A stretch of 64,000 nucleotides of DNA, taken from NCBI GenBank assembly GCA_965226805.1, contig CBDDDW010000030.1, positions 310,001 to 374,000 on the forward strand, read 5' to 3'. A program made the translations under genes and the position numbers. Below are positions 25,111 through 33,190 of the stretch, piece after piece. A model generated the notes under the pieces. That model did not search any database, had not been told where the DNA came from, and saw only the letters and a list, made by a program, of their open reading frames with translations. Each line of letters starts with the position of its first letter. Position 1 is the first letter of the stretch. This stretch comes from CBDDDW01 sp965226805 (GTDB lineage Bacteria; Chloroflexota; Dehalococcoidia; Lucifugimonadales; JAGWBF01).

Positions 25111-26267
25111 CTACTCGTAAGGTTGAAGCTTGATCTCATGCAGTGCCGGGATGACCTCTTTCCCCAGCAGCTCGATGGAGCGCATCACGTCATTATGGTG
25201 AATGTCGCCGTCGCAACCGATGAGGATGAGATACCCCGGGTTAAGCCCCTCTATCGTGCTCGTCAGCTTTCTGATGACCGTCTGAGGGCTGCCCGCGATA
25301 AGGATGTTCAGCTCCTGTAAACCCTCGTAGGTCATGCCCTGAGCCGGGCCTACCGGCCTGAGACGCATCATGGCCTGGGCATCCCGAGATTGGTAGCCCG
25401 GTGGGTCGTTGTGCTCTCGGGGCCCTCTCATCCGATGGTCCTGAGTCCAGAGGAACCGTCGTCCGATCTCCTGGGCCTTCTCATCGGTGTCGGCGACAAC
25501 AGCTCGCAACTGGTAGCCGAAGTGCTCGGGCCCAGGCTCAATACCGACCTCATGGGCCGTATCTATATAGATACGCTTCAGCTCTTTGGTAAAGTCCATC
25601 ACGGCGCCCAGGTTGATGTATACGTATCCGTGCCGCGCGGCCCATTTGACGCTCTCAGGGCTGCTGCCTCCTGGGAACCATATGGGCGGATGGGGCTTTT
25701 GTATCGGGAGCACCAGGGATTCACTACCCTATGATGGTAATACTTCCCCTCGTGCCGGAAGGGGCCCGGGATTGTCCAGCACCTCATTATAAGGTCGTGG
25801 GCCTCCTCGAACCGCTCTCGGTTCTCCGTTGGGTCTATGCCAGCATACAGAGTCTCCAGGGCGCCTCCTCGTACGAACCCTGAGATTAGCCTTCCTCCCG
25901 AATACAAGTCCAGCATCGCCAGCTCTTCCGCCATCCTGACGGGGTCGCTGATGGGCAGAATGTTTCCAAGGATGGCGATCTTGACGCTCTTGGTTATCTT
26001 GCTGATAACTGCGGCATCAAGATTTGCTGAGGGTTTCATGTTCCAATAGGAAGCGTGGTGCTCGTTGGTCATGATCCCGTCTATCCCAACCTCGTCGGCG
26101 AAGGCATACTGCTCATGGTACTGGTTGTAGAGCGCGTGGGCCTTTTGGGGATCGAAATATGTGTTAGGGAAGTCGAGACGGGATGAGTCGTACTTTCCCA
26201 GGTCATCGTCAGTGACGTGGGTGTATGGTTGTTGGGAGTGGAAGTAGATTTCGACTGTTTCCTTCAT
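25111..26267 (-). pseudogene. LLM-class flavin-dependent oxidoreductase, single-base frameshift
   Basis: A luciferase-like F420/FMN-dependent monooxygenase of about 385 residues, split by one frameshift. The N-terminal frame starts at the ATG at 26267 (MKETVEIYFHSQQPY) behind AGGAGGGC and carries IDGIMTNEHHASYW and SGGRLISGFVRGG. Near 25715 the expected PWxLPIQKPHPPIWFPGG is broken: TGGTGCTCCCG would be in frame with one extra G. The C-terminal frame then runs from LPIQKPHPP to 25111. Loss of one base in a G run explains it; a sequencing error cannot be excluded. A healthy paralogue is at 33191. Confidence 0.85.
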
Positions 26268-26350
26268 AGCTGCCCTCCTTTCGACGATTGGTGCGAAAAA
26301 GTCCCCCACCCCTGGTGGCGCTGATGGCAGCCAACGGACGAATTCTGAAT

Positions 26351-26379
26351 AGTATAAACACCCTACCCCTTTTCGACAA
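26351..26379 (-). promoter_or_regulatory. Sigma70-type promoter of the LLM gene
   Basis: Minus strand TTGTCG (26374-26379) and TATACT (26351-26356) with 17 bases between, about 77 bases upstream of the start codon. Confidence 0.55.
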
Positions 26380-26451
26380 ATCAAGCTTGCCCAGGAAAGT
26401 CGCGAGGGGCTGCCCTTAGGACCGAGGCACGTACGTGGTGGGACAAGACGA

Positions 26452-26664
26452 TTAGAGGTTGAACGGCGCGTCTACGAAGTCCCGCTCCCCAACGTAGATC
26501 TGGATGCGGCATTGCTGCTGCTCCAGCACGATTATGCGCCCCTCATCATCCACGTTCACTGCTATCGGGCCAACGAAAAGACGTTCCGGGGTCAGGTCGG
26601 CCCGGCGGCGGGTGATCTGGTGCGTTGCGCTGGCTTCCACGTAGTCCTGGGACCACCGCGGCAC
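26452..26664 (-). pseudogene. NHL-type propeller fragment
   Basis: About 70 residues ending AVNVDDEGRIIVLEQQQCRIQIYV, which is the blade motif of NHL-repeat (six-bladed propeller) proteins. It is not a complete protein and has no ribosome-binding site. It may be the C-terminal relic of a gene like the one at 27537. Confidence 0.5.
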
Positions 26665-26925
26665 CGTCTCAGGCTATTGCCGCCTGATATGGACGCTCGT
26701 AACTCTTTCAGAGAGGAGTGAGACAGTCACAAGCTCTTGACTGCCATTGTGAACGCCTCTAGAATTGCCCCGTTGGGGATGGCGCTCAGCCTGGAGACCC
26801 GCAGGCCGTCCTTCTCGGGCATCGTTTTAGGTTAGGTTTCAAGTAGGCGCTCCATTTTCTGTGTTTGGGACAGGGCGCGCATGGCCAACCTATATAATGA
26901 TGCGAAACGAGGGGACGGTGGGTAA

Positions 26926-27132
26926 GTGGCACTGATTGTCTGTTCAAAGTGCGATAAGGAGCGGGGCGCGTTCTACCTCGGGTGCGTGGGCTCCTGGCGC
27001 CAGTGCGAAGGTTGCGCCTCCAGGTATTGCGACCGCTGCTCCAAGCGGATCAAGACACGAGATGGGGATCCTCTTAACAGCAAGCGTTGCCCGATTTGCA
27101 ATGGAATGATTGTAGCCGATGTTGTTGAATAG
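26926..27132 (+). CDS. Small cysteine-rich zinc-binding protein
   Basis: A 68-residue protein with eight Cys in CSKC, C(G), CEGC, CDRC and CPIC arrangements, enough for two zinc sites in a RING- or double-ribbon-like fold. The start is GTG; a TATAAT-like box lies at 26893. It is followed 57 bases later by a DnaJ-type zinc-finger protein on the same strand, so the two form a likely operon. The function is unknown. Confidence 0.6.
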   Translation: MALIVCSKCDKERGAFYLGCVGSWRQCEGCASRYCDRCSKRIKTRDGDPLNSKRCPICNGMIVADVVE

Positions 27133-27188
27133 GCATCCCGCAGTTTGAACTGCGCTGTGAATACTGACTAGATACAGGAGGGACGCCA

Positions 27189-27407
27189 ATGACGAACGCT
27201 CGGGGAGACTTGGTAGAGCAGACATGTGCCTATTGTGAGGGAACGGGGCAAGCGTCCGGCGGCGAATGTAGGGCGTGCAACGGTAAAGGGACGGTGGGGG
27301 TGGCCGAGCCTGGGGCTAAATGCTCAATCTGCAGTGGAAAGGGCAGGATCGGTACGTCGAGATGCGGTAGGTGCTACGGTACCGGCTGGTCCTTGCCCAG
27401 AAGATAA
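27189..27407 (+). CDS. Free-standing DnaJ-type zinc-finger protein
   Basis: A 72-residue protein made almost only of four CxxCxGxG repeats: CAYCEGTG, CRACNGKG, CSICSGKG, CGRCYGTG. This is the complete cysteine-rich domain of DnaJ without J-domain or substrate-binding domains. In DnaJ these repeats bind two zincs and help hold unfolded protein. The ATG follows AGGAGGG. A chaperone-like or redox role is plausible by analogy only. Confidence 0.8.
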   Translation: MTNARGDLVEQTCAYCEGTGQASGGECRACNGKGTVGVAEPGAKCSICSGKGRIGTSRCGRCYGTGWSLPRR

Positions 27408-27500
27408 CTTCACGTTGGCTTAATCCCGATAATGTTTACCGGCATGGCCCCTGGGCGCATTACCCGAGAGAGCCGTGCCGCATTAGCTACTATCGTGCCG

Positions 27501-27525
27501 GCCGGCCGGGTGGTAAACGGCCGGC
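27501..27525. terminator. Hairpin between convergent genes
   Basis: Perfect 8-base arms GCCGGCCG and CGGCCGGC enclose a 9-base loop. It lies between the stop of the zinc-finger gene (+) and the stop of the propeller gene (-), so it could end transcription from both sides. A T run is lacking, so intrinsic termination is uncertain. Confidence 0.45.
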
Positions 27526-27536
27526 CCGGCTATCCG

Positions 27537-28469
27537 TCAGACTCGGACGTATTTGTCCACTGCCCTGTTGTAGCCTAGCCCTACGTAGATGTCTCCTCTG
27601 GAGTCCACCCACACCGAATGGGCCGAAGGCCGGCACTCCCAGCGAGAAAGTACGCGCCCCTGGGCGTCCATTACGCTTACGCGGGGCATAAGGCGCTCGT
27701 GTTTGTCTGGAGGCAGCCAGACCGGGTATGGAGATGAAGACTTGGTGTCGCCATGTCCCAGTTCGGTGATGTAGAAGACGCCGTCGCCATCCATGGCGAT
27801 GTCCGTTGGCCGGCGTAGATCCTCCCACATCTCCAGATACTCCCCTTCGGCTGAGAAAATCTGGATGCGGTAGTTGTCCCGGTCACATACATAGACGCGC
27901 CCGTCCTGGCCGGCAATGATACTGTGGGGCACGTGGAACTGATTGGGACCGCCGTTACCCGGCTCACCCCAGGAAGCGATGAGTCGGCCATCGCCGGTGA
28001 ACCGGTGGACCCGGCTGTTTCGATAGCCGTCGGACACATACAGATCGCCCCAAGGAGAGGGGACCAGCTCTGACGGGTAGTTGAAGGGACCTGCTGCCTG
28101 TTGGACGAAATCGCCCCCGTTCACGCACCCAGTATCTGAATGGCCCCCCCGGTTGCCGATCACTTGAATTGGCCTGCCGTCCAGGGTGAATTTGACTACC
28201 ACAGAGTCCGCCCGGTCGGCCAGGTAAACGATGTCATCACCGATGAAGAAGCCATGGCCGCTGGCGATGGCTCCGTTTCCCCAGGAGCTAAGGTAGTTGC
28301 CTTCGCGGTCGAAGACCATCACTGGAGGGTTACCGTTGTGCCCTATGTACACACGGTCCTGAGAGTCCGTGGCCACGGACTCGACCATGCCGAAGGTCTC
28401 TCCCTCGGGCAATCTACCCCAGTCCTGGATGAGCCGGTAGGTGTATTTCCCGGTGCCAACATTCGTCAT
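27537..28469 (-). CDS. NHL-repeat six-bladed beta-propeller protein
   Basis: The 310-residue frame starts at an ATG behind AAGGAGGGATC; an upstream in-frame start at 28535 is less likely. At least five blades with the pattern G.IYV.D..N.RIQ.F are visible, for example GDLYVSDGYRNSRVHRF and GRVYVCDRDNYRIQIFSAEG. Such propellers resemble peptidyl-alpha-hydroxyglycine amidating lyases and various binding proteins. No signal peptide is seen. Conserved Asp/His residues for lyase activity were not verified, so the function is open. Confidence 0.85.
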   Translation of the reverse strand: MTNVGTGKYTYRLIQDWGRLPEGETFGMVESVATDSQDRVYIGHNGNPPVMVFDREGNYLSSWGNGAIASGHGFFIGDDIVYLADRADSVVVKFTLDGRPIQVIGNRGGHSDTGCVNGGDFVQQAAGPFNYPSELVPSPWGDLYVSDGYRNSRVHRFTGDGRLIASWGEPGNGGPNQFHVPHSIIAGQDGRVYVCDRDNYRIQIFSAEGEYLEMWEDLRRPTDIAMDGDGVFYITELGHGDTKSSSPYPVWLPPDKHERLMPRVSVMDAQGRVLSRWECRPSAHSVWVDSRGDIYVGLGYNRAVDKYVRV

Positions 28470-28879
28470 CTGCAAGTGATCCCTCCTTCCAAAGTCGAGT
28501 GACTTAACATAAAGCAACCGCGGGCCGGCATTCATTCCTACGGGGCGGAGCTTTGGCTATAGGCCGTTCTGGAGTCTTGTCGAGGTTACTGCTTGAACAT
28601 TAGAGTTTGCGCTGGAGACCATGATGGAATGGAGATGAGCGTCCCAGACGGCACCACGAGTATAGGACATGTGGCACTCTGAGTGCAACGATTTCGGGCG
28701 ATTGACATGCAACTTGGTTGCTACTAGGATGGCGTGTGTGTGCAGGCAATAATCGATCGAGTTTGGTGGCCCCACCGATCGCCGTCCGGCGGCGGAGGCC
28801 ACCTATTATAATAGGTGGGGGAACAGGGGCTGAGCCTGCCTGGCAGGCGCCAAGACTATAAACAAGGAGGTCGTCCATA
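28470..28879. other. Intergenic stretch between divergent genes
   Basis: About 410 bases holding the upstream regions of the propeller gene (-) and the gene at 28880 (+). The notable item is a perfect 20-base palindrome at 28799-28818. No coding region is seen. Confidence 0.5.
28799..28818. promoter_or_regulatory. Perfect 20-base palindrome containing a -10-like box
   Basis: CCACCTATTATAATAGGTGG is its own reverse complement. It contains TATAAT (28807-28812) and lies 62 bases upstream of the start at 28880. A dimeric repressor bound here would cover the promoter. A matching -35 box is weak. Confidence 0.5.
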
Positions 28880-29446
28880 ATGCCGGACAAGGTAGCTGCC
28901 AAGAAAGAAGGGACGCCTGGTCGCCCCGCTGGCGATGAGATGAATTTGTATTTCAAGGGTGGTCCCATTGCCCCAATCCAAGAGAACACCGAGTACGTCG
29001 ACGCCGGCGCCGTTACCTTTGGCGTCGAATTCAGGTTCCTGAACAAGATCGACGCCCAACATCGAATGACCGCCGAGGTGGCGGACTTCGGTGTGTGCAT
29101 CCACGTTTTCGCCGGTGGACCGGGAAAGAGCCAGGAGCGTCTGCGCTTTGACTGCTTCCAGATAAAGCCCCACTATCACTACATCAACGTCCCTGAAGGG
29201 CGAAATGACCGGCTACACCTGGACACCGCAGCTTGCGGAGACTCCTATCAGTGGATGATGGATTGCCTGCGGAACAGGCTGCCGGCGATGCTGATAGAAG
29301 CCGGTGATCCCGAGGCGGCGAGGACAGTGGACCAGCGAGAGGTAGAAGCAGCGCTGCCCAAAGTGGACGCCTGGGCCAGGGCCCTGGCCCAACGGGCGCA
29401 GACGAACTGGGAGGGAACCATGGTCCTCTCGGGAGACATTGTGTAG
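28880..29446 (+). CDS. Hypothetical protein upstream of the AtuA-family gene
   Basis: A 188-residue soluble protein starting at an ATG behind AAGGAGG. No family is recognised. The middle part is beta-rich (AVTFGVEFRFLN, ADFGVCIHVFAGG) with an HYHYINVPEGRNDR segment whose His residues could bind metal or ligand. The C-terminal half is helical (WMMDCLRNRLPAMLIEAG; VDAWARALAQRAQTNWEG). It lies 104 bases upstream of the AtuA gene on the same strand, so a shared metabolic role is possible. Confidence 0.6.
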   Translation: MPDKVAAKKEGTPGRPAGDEMNLYFKGGPIAPIQENTEYVDAGAVTFGVEFRFLNKIDAQHRMTAEVADFGVCIHVFAGGPGKSQERLRFDCFQIKPHYHYINVPEGRNDRLHLDTAACGDSYQWMMDCLRNRLPAMLIEAGDPEAARTVDQREVEAALPKVDAWARALAQRAQTNWEGTMVLSGDIV

Positions 29447-29550
29447 TCTCTCACTAGGTGGCTTGGGCTTGGCGATAGAATACGCAGTGCTGCCCAGCCG
29501 CCATTGGACGTCCTTGAGCCGAGGTTAATGTCTGGAGAGGTGGTCCAGCC

Positions 29551-30888
29551 ATGGAGCAGCCGGAGCTACGTCTATATTCCCCAACGGGCCTTCTGGGTTA
29601 CGGGTACCAGGATGACTCTTTCCGCCGTGCGATGGAGAGGAGCCCCGACCTCATTGCCGTCGATGGAGGCAGTACCGATCCGGGGCCCAATTACATGGGC
29701 ATGGGCAAGGCTTTCGTAGGCCGGGACGCCGCCAAGCGAGACCTGAAGAATATGCTCATCGCGGGCCACGACCGCAACGTGCCCGTCATTGTCGGCACCA
29801 GCGGCGGCGCGGGGGGAGACCCGCACCTCCAATGGACCAGGGAGATCGTGGAGGAGATCGCCAGGGAAAACGGGTTGCACTTCAAGATGGCCCTCATCCA
29901 TTCAGAGCAGAGCAAAGAGTACGTGGCCGAAAAACTGGAGCAGGGCAAGGTGGAGCCCCTCTGGCCGATGGGCCCACTTGACAGCGAGACCGTGGAACGG
30001 AGCACTCGCATAGTGGGCATGGCCGGGGTCGAGCCCTACATCGAGGCCCTGAGCGAGGGCGCCCAGGTAATCCTCGCGGGCCGCTCCGACGATGCAGCCA
30101 TATTCGCCGCATTACCGATAAAGGAGGAGTTTGACCCGGCCCTGGGATGGATGGCTGGCAAGCTGCTGGAGTGCGGCGCCGCCTGTACCGAGCCGCGGGG
30201 TAAGTACGGCAGCGAGGGCGTGATGGTCTCACTCCGGGGGGACCACCTGTTGGTGGAAGCCCCTCATCCCGGCCTTCAGTGCACTCCCACGAGCCTCGGC
30301 ACCTTCTTCCTACACGAGAACGAGAGCCCCGTCCACCACACAGAGCCTTCCGGCGTCCTAGACCTTAGCCAGGTTCAGTTTGACGCCGTGGACGATAGGA
30401 CGGTGAAAGTTACCGGGGCCAAGTTCGTTCCTTCAGAGAAGTACACCGTTAGGCTGGAGGGCGTAGAGTTCGTGGGGTACCGGTGTATCTGTATTTCCAC
30501 GACGCGGGACCCGGTGCTGATAGGCTGCATAGACAGCTATCTGGACTCGGTGGACGGCATCGTCCGCAAGCGGGTGGAAGGTATCGGCATAAGGGAGGAC
30601 GAATACAAGCTTCATTATCGCATAATAGGCAAGGACTCGGTAATGGGGGAAAGGGAGCCGGTGAAGGAGATCAAAGGCCATGAACTGGGGGTTATCATCG
30701 AGGCCGTCGCCCCGACCCAGGAGCTGGCCAACGAGATTGTAGGCATGACCCGGCCCGTGGCGAAGAACGCGTACTACCCGGGCAAGCTCGCTAGGGGCGC
30801 TGAGATGAGCATGTTCCCCGCTCACCCTGAGCTTGTCGAAGGGGCTCAGCCGACAGGTCATAGTTTCCCGATCACTGAACCTTATTGA
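29551..30888 (+). CDS. AtuA-family protein (DUF1446) with repeat-derived C-terminus
   Basis: A 445-residue protein of the acyclic terpene utilisation AtuA / DUF1446 family, with a start behind GAGAGGTGG. Family landmarks are AVDGGSTDPGPNYMGMG near residue 37, GTSGGAGGDPHLQW near 84, and ILAGRSDDAAIFAALP near 170. AtuA-type proteins act in degradation of terpenoid or related acyl-CoA compounds, but the reaction is unsettled. The next gene is its usual DUF4387 partner. After YYPGKLARGAEMSMFP the tail AHPELVEGAQPTGHSF comes from an inserted dispersed repeat (30819-30843). Confidence 0.9.
   Translation: MEQPELRLYSPTGLLGYGYQDDSFRRAMERSPDLIAVDGGSTDPGPNYMGMGKAFVGRDAAKRDLKNMLIAGHDRNVPVIVGTSGGAGGDPHLQWTREIVEEIARENGLHFKMALIHSEQSKEYVAEKLEQGKVEPLWPMGPLDSETVERSTRIVGMAGVEPYIEALSEGAQVILAGRSDDAAIFAALPIKEEFDPALGWMAGKLLECGAACTEPRGKYGSEGVMVSLRGDHLLVEAPHPGLQCTPTSLGTFFLHENESPVHHTEPSGVLDLSQVQFDAVDDRTVKVTGAKFVPSEKYTVRLEGVEFVGYRCICISTTRDPVLIGCIDSYLDSVDGIVRKRVEGIGIREDEYKLHYRIIGKDSVMGEREPVKEIKGHELGVIIEAVAPTQELANEIVGMTRPVAKNAYYPGKLARGAEMSMFPAHPELVEGAQPTGHSFPITEPY
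30819..30843 (+). repeat. AHPELVEG-type repeat half-site inside the AtuA gene
   Basis: CCCGCTCACCCTGAGCTTGTCGAAG is identical to the right arm of the inverted repeat at 34488-34553. Here a single arm lies in the coding frame and encodes AHPELVEG, replacing the native end of the protein. Confidence 0.8.
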
Positions 30889-30909
30889 ATCGTTTCGGAG
30901 AGGTGACAC

Positions 30910-31221
30910 ATGGCCAGGATCAGGGACATCGCCGTTACGTGCCGCAGCAAGAATGCAAGCCCCTTCCTCCTCACACTGGACGTGGTGTTCCGCAATAGAG
31001 AGACCTTCGAGAAGGTGCGGGCATCCGGAGTCATCAGCGCGGAGCTCATCTCCAGGCTGTACAGTGTGCCTGTGAAGGACGTACTGCTGGTAGAGTACCC
31101 TCCGGCCAATGCTATCAAGGCCACAATCCCGCGGCTGCATGGCTCCGGCGACGTCGAGGACACCGACGTCTACGGCGCCCAGCAGCACGCACCCCTGATG
31201 GACGTGGAGGTCACGGTCTAG
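30910..31221 (+). CDS. DUF4387 protein
   Basis: A 103-residue protein of the DUF4387 family, starting 21 bases after the AtuA stop behind GAGAGGTGACAC. It shows the family-typical start (RDIAVTCRSKNASPFLLTLDVVF) and the segment YPPANAIKATIPRL followed by GDVEDTDVYGAQQHAPL. DUF4387 proteins occur almost only beside AtuA proteins, as a separate subunit or as a C-terminal fusion. The two are probably one enzyme complex in acyl or terpenoid catabolism. Confidence 0.9.
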   Translation: MARIRDIAVTCRSKNASPFLLTLDVVFRNRETFEKVRASGVISAELISRLYSVPVKDVLLVEYPPANAIKATIPRLHGSGDVEDTDVYGAQQHAPLMDVEVTV

Positions 31222-31420
31222 CGACCGACCTGCCTTGGCCGAAGTTTGGCCTGGCTCGACGAGATAATACCCTTGTGGGCGGTCTGGGTCTTCAGGAGGA
31301 TGAACCTCCTATGCGTGTGTGCCGTTTCGGATCGTCCCAATCCTTGGCGTCCGCTACCACCTCGATCGCCTGTCCCGGATGTCTGTTGGTCCTGGAGCCT
31401 TGAGACGCCGGGTCCTGGGC

Positions 31421-31834
31421 CTAGTTTTTGAGGTACTTCTTGTAGAACAGGATCACTCTGTGCCACATGTCGGCGGCGGGTCCCAGACGGAAGCTGGGTC
31501 TGTAGTCGGCGAAGAAGACATGGCCCGCGTTTGAGTACATGTACAGTTCGTGGGTCTTGCCGTGTTTCTCCAGCTCGTCCCTCAGGCGTTCCGCGTCGGC
31601 CAGCGTTGGGTTGGCGTCCTCCTCTCCGAAAGTAGCCATAAGCGGGCAGGAGAGGCTGGATATCATGTCGATAGGTTGGGTCGGGCGCTCAGGGGTCTGG
31701 TCCGCGATGATGCGACCACCCGCCGAGTCCACGACGGGCCGTACAGCGGTCACCGCTGGAGCCTTCTTGACGCCTGATGGCACGCTGGCTATAATCCCCT
31801 CGTCGAGCCACCAGCCGTGCGTGTGTGGGCACAC
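31421..31834 (-). pseudogene. Dienelactone hydrolase family, C-terminal fragment
   Basis: The readable homology begins near residue 38 (GGRIIADQTPERPTQP) and runs through LSCPLMATFGEEDANPT and the His-containing NAGHVFFADYRPSFR to FYKKYLKN. It is the C-terminal half of a dienelactone hydrolase (normally about 240 residues) with the Asp and His of the Cys-Asp-His triad. The N-terminal half with the nucleophile is missing; the preceding 37 residues are unrelated. The cupin promoter at 31767-31795 lies inside this frame, which supports its being a relic. Confidence 0.75.
31767..31795 (+). promoter_or_regulatory. Sigma70-type promoter of the cupin gene
   Basis: TTGACG (31767-31772) and TATAAT (31790-31795) are exactly 17 bases apart. 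Transcription would start near 31802, about 60 bases before the cupin ATG. Confidence 0.7.
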
Positions 31835-31863
31835 CGGCTTTAAGAGGGAGGTCGAGAGGTCAC

Positions 31864-32400
31864 ATGTCCAGCGTTCAGATTTCTGCCACGGAGATGCTCA
31901 AGCGCGTTTCCCGCTTCGCAGAGCTGAAGCCCAGCAGCAAGCCCTTCGTAGACAGCTTGATCCCAGGGCACGAGCGCCAGAACTTCCGCATCATCGGCCG
32001 GGGAGTGACCGAAGACCCCTCGGCGCAGCCGGCGATATCCGGGGCCCACGACTTCAACCTGGGGCTTAACAAGGCGGCTCCAGGTAAGAGGGCGGCCCTG
32101 CATAGCCACACCACGGTAGAGGTGTTCATGCCTCTAACCGGCGAGTGGTCGATAACGTGGGGAGATGACGGCGAGAACGAGGTCATCCTCGGCCCTTGGG
32201 ACGCTATATCCGTCCCCCCGGGGGTAATGCGTGGGTTCCAGAACGTCAGCGACGAGGACGCATACCTGCTGGCGATTTTGGGCGGTAGCGACGCAGGTAA
32301 GGTCACCTGGCCTGAGGAAATTCTGGAGCAGGCGAAGAAGACCGGCCTGCATCTGGACGAGCGAGGAAACCTGGCTCAGGGGACAACGGCGTCGTCGTAG
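31864..32400 (+). CDS. Cupin-domain protein
   Basis: A 178-residue single-cupin protein starting at ATG 31864 behind GAGGTCGAGAGG. Cupin motif 1 is visible as PGKRAALHSHTTVEVFMPLTG (two His and one Glu for metal) and motif 2 as LGPWDAISVPPGVMRGFQN. The usual third His of motif 2 is replaced here, so metal binding may be altered. The reaction is unknown; such proteins include dioxygenases, isomerases and storage-type binders. It has its own promoter. Confidence 0.88.
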   Translation: MSSVQISATEMLKRVSRFAELKPSSKPFVDSLIPGHERQNFRIIGRGVTEDPSAQPAISGAHDFNLGLNKAAPGKRAALHSHTTVEVFMPLTGEWSITWGDDGENEVILGPWDAISVPPGVMRGFQNVSDEDAYLLAILGGSDAGKVTWPEEILEQAKKTGLHLDERGNLAQGTTASS

Positions 32401-32508
32401 GCCGGGTTATCGTGGATGCCCCGTGCAGAGCCTCAACGGGGCATCCACCCTCCTCGGTGGCGCGCTGCCGTTGGATGGAGGTCTATTGATTTTCAGAGGT
32501 GATTGAGA

Positions 32509-32877
32509 GTGCTGACCGTCGCGAGCTGGAAGGAAGAACATAACTGGCGTGGGAAGTTGATGAGGATATCAGACCGTCCCAAGCCGTTTCTGCCGAAAAG
32601 GCTCCACGAATGGGGAGTTGTCCGATGCTTGATCCCGGATCGGGAGCTCCTCAGGGAGTATCGCGCGGGGGCTATCTCAAAACCTGAGTTGTCCTCAAGG
32701 TACCTGCGCAGTCTAGAGAAGAGGTGGGACCAAGTGTCCACCTGGCTGTCCAGCCTGTCCAACGACGAGGACCAGACGCTCTTGTGCCATCAGCCGGAGA
32801 GCCGGTTCTGTCACCGCCTTCTCGTAGCGGACCTGGTGAGAAAGCATCGACCGGATATCGAAGTAGCGATCCACTGA
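32509..32877 (+). CDS. DUF488 family protein
   Basis: About 122 residues. The proposed start is GTG 32509 behind AGAGGTG; TTG 32503 is an alternative. The DUF488 signature is present: RELLREYRAGAISKPELSSRYLRSL in the middle and TLLCHQPESRFCHRLLVADL near the end, with the two Cys and the His-Arg typical of the family. The function of DUF488 proteins is not established. It stands alone between the cupin gene and the LLM gene. Confidence 0.8.
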   Translation: MLTVASWKEEHNWRGKLMRISDRPKPFLPKRLHEWGVVRCLIPDRELLREYRAGAISKPELSSRYLRSLEKRWDQVSTWLSSLSNDEDQTLLCHQPESRFCHRLLVADLVRKHRPDIEVAIH

Positions 32878-33190
32878 TCGCAAGCAGCTCCGGAATAACA
32901 GCGAGTTCCGAATGATTCAGGGATCCCATGACAGGCGGAGGTCCGAATGGATACGATGTTCCCCAATCTGCTGTCGCCCACGATAGCGGCCATAAGCGCT
33001 ATAGAGGTCCTCAGATCAGTGGGCCTGACGTCCACCGATTGACTCCTAGACCTTGCGAGAAGGCAGCCTCGTGGGTATGATACCGCTTGGCGGATAAGCA
33101 GCTCGCGTTGGTATTCAGTGAAGTGACCAATGAGAGAGAGCCCTCTGGTCCGGCGCACCACCGATCTCCACCAAAATGAGGGAGCAGTCA
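32878..33190. other. Upstream region of the LLM gene
   Basis: About 310 bases without a convincing gene. A short frame at 32947 (MDTMFPNLLSP...) stops after 32 codons. The promoter of the next gene lies at 33053-33081. Confidence 0.4.
33053..33081 (+). promoter_or_regulatory. Sigma70-type promoter of the LLM gene at 33191
   Basis: TTGCGA (33053-33058) and TATGAT (33076-33081) with 17 bases between. The predicted start near 33088 gives a leader of about 100 bases. Confidence 0.5.

Noticed and set aside
26730..26822. 30-codon minus-strand frame MPEKDGLRVSRLSAIPNGAI
   Set aside because: It may be a tiny relic, but there is no recognisable family and no ribosome-binding site; too little to annotate.
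32947..33045. Short frame MDTMFPNLLSP resembling the start of an old-yellow-enzyme protein
   Set aside because: Only about 32 codons, no conserved continuation, and the resemblance is limited to a common motif.
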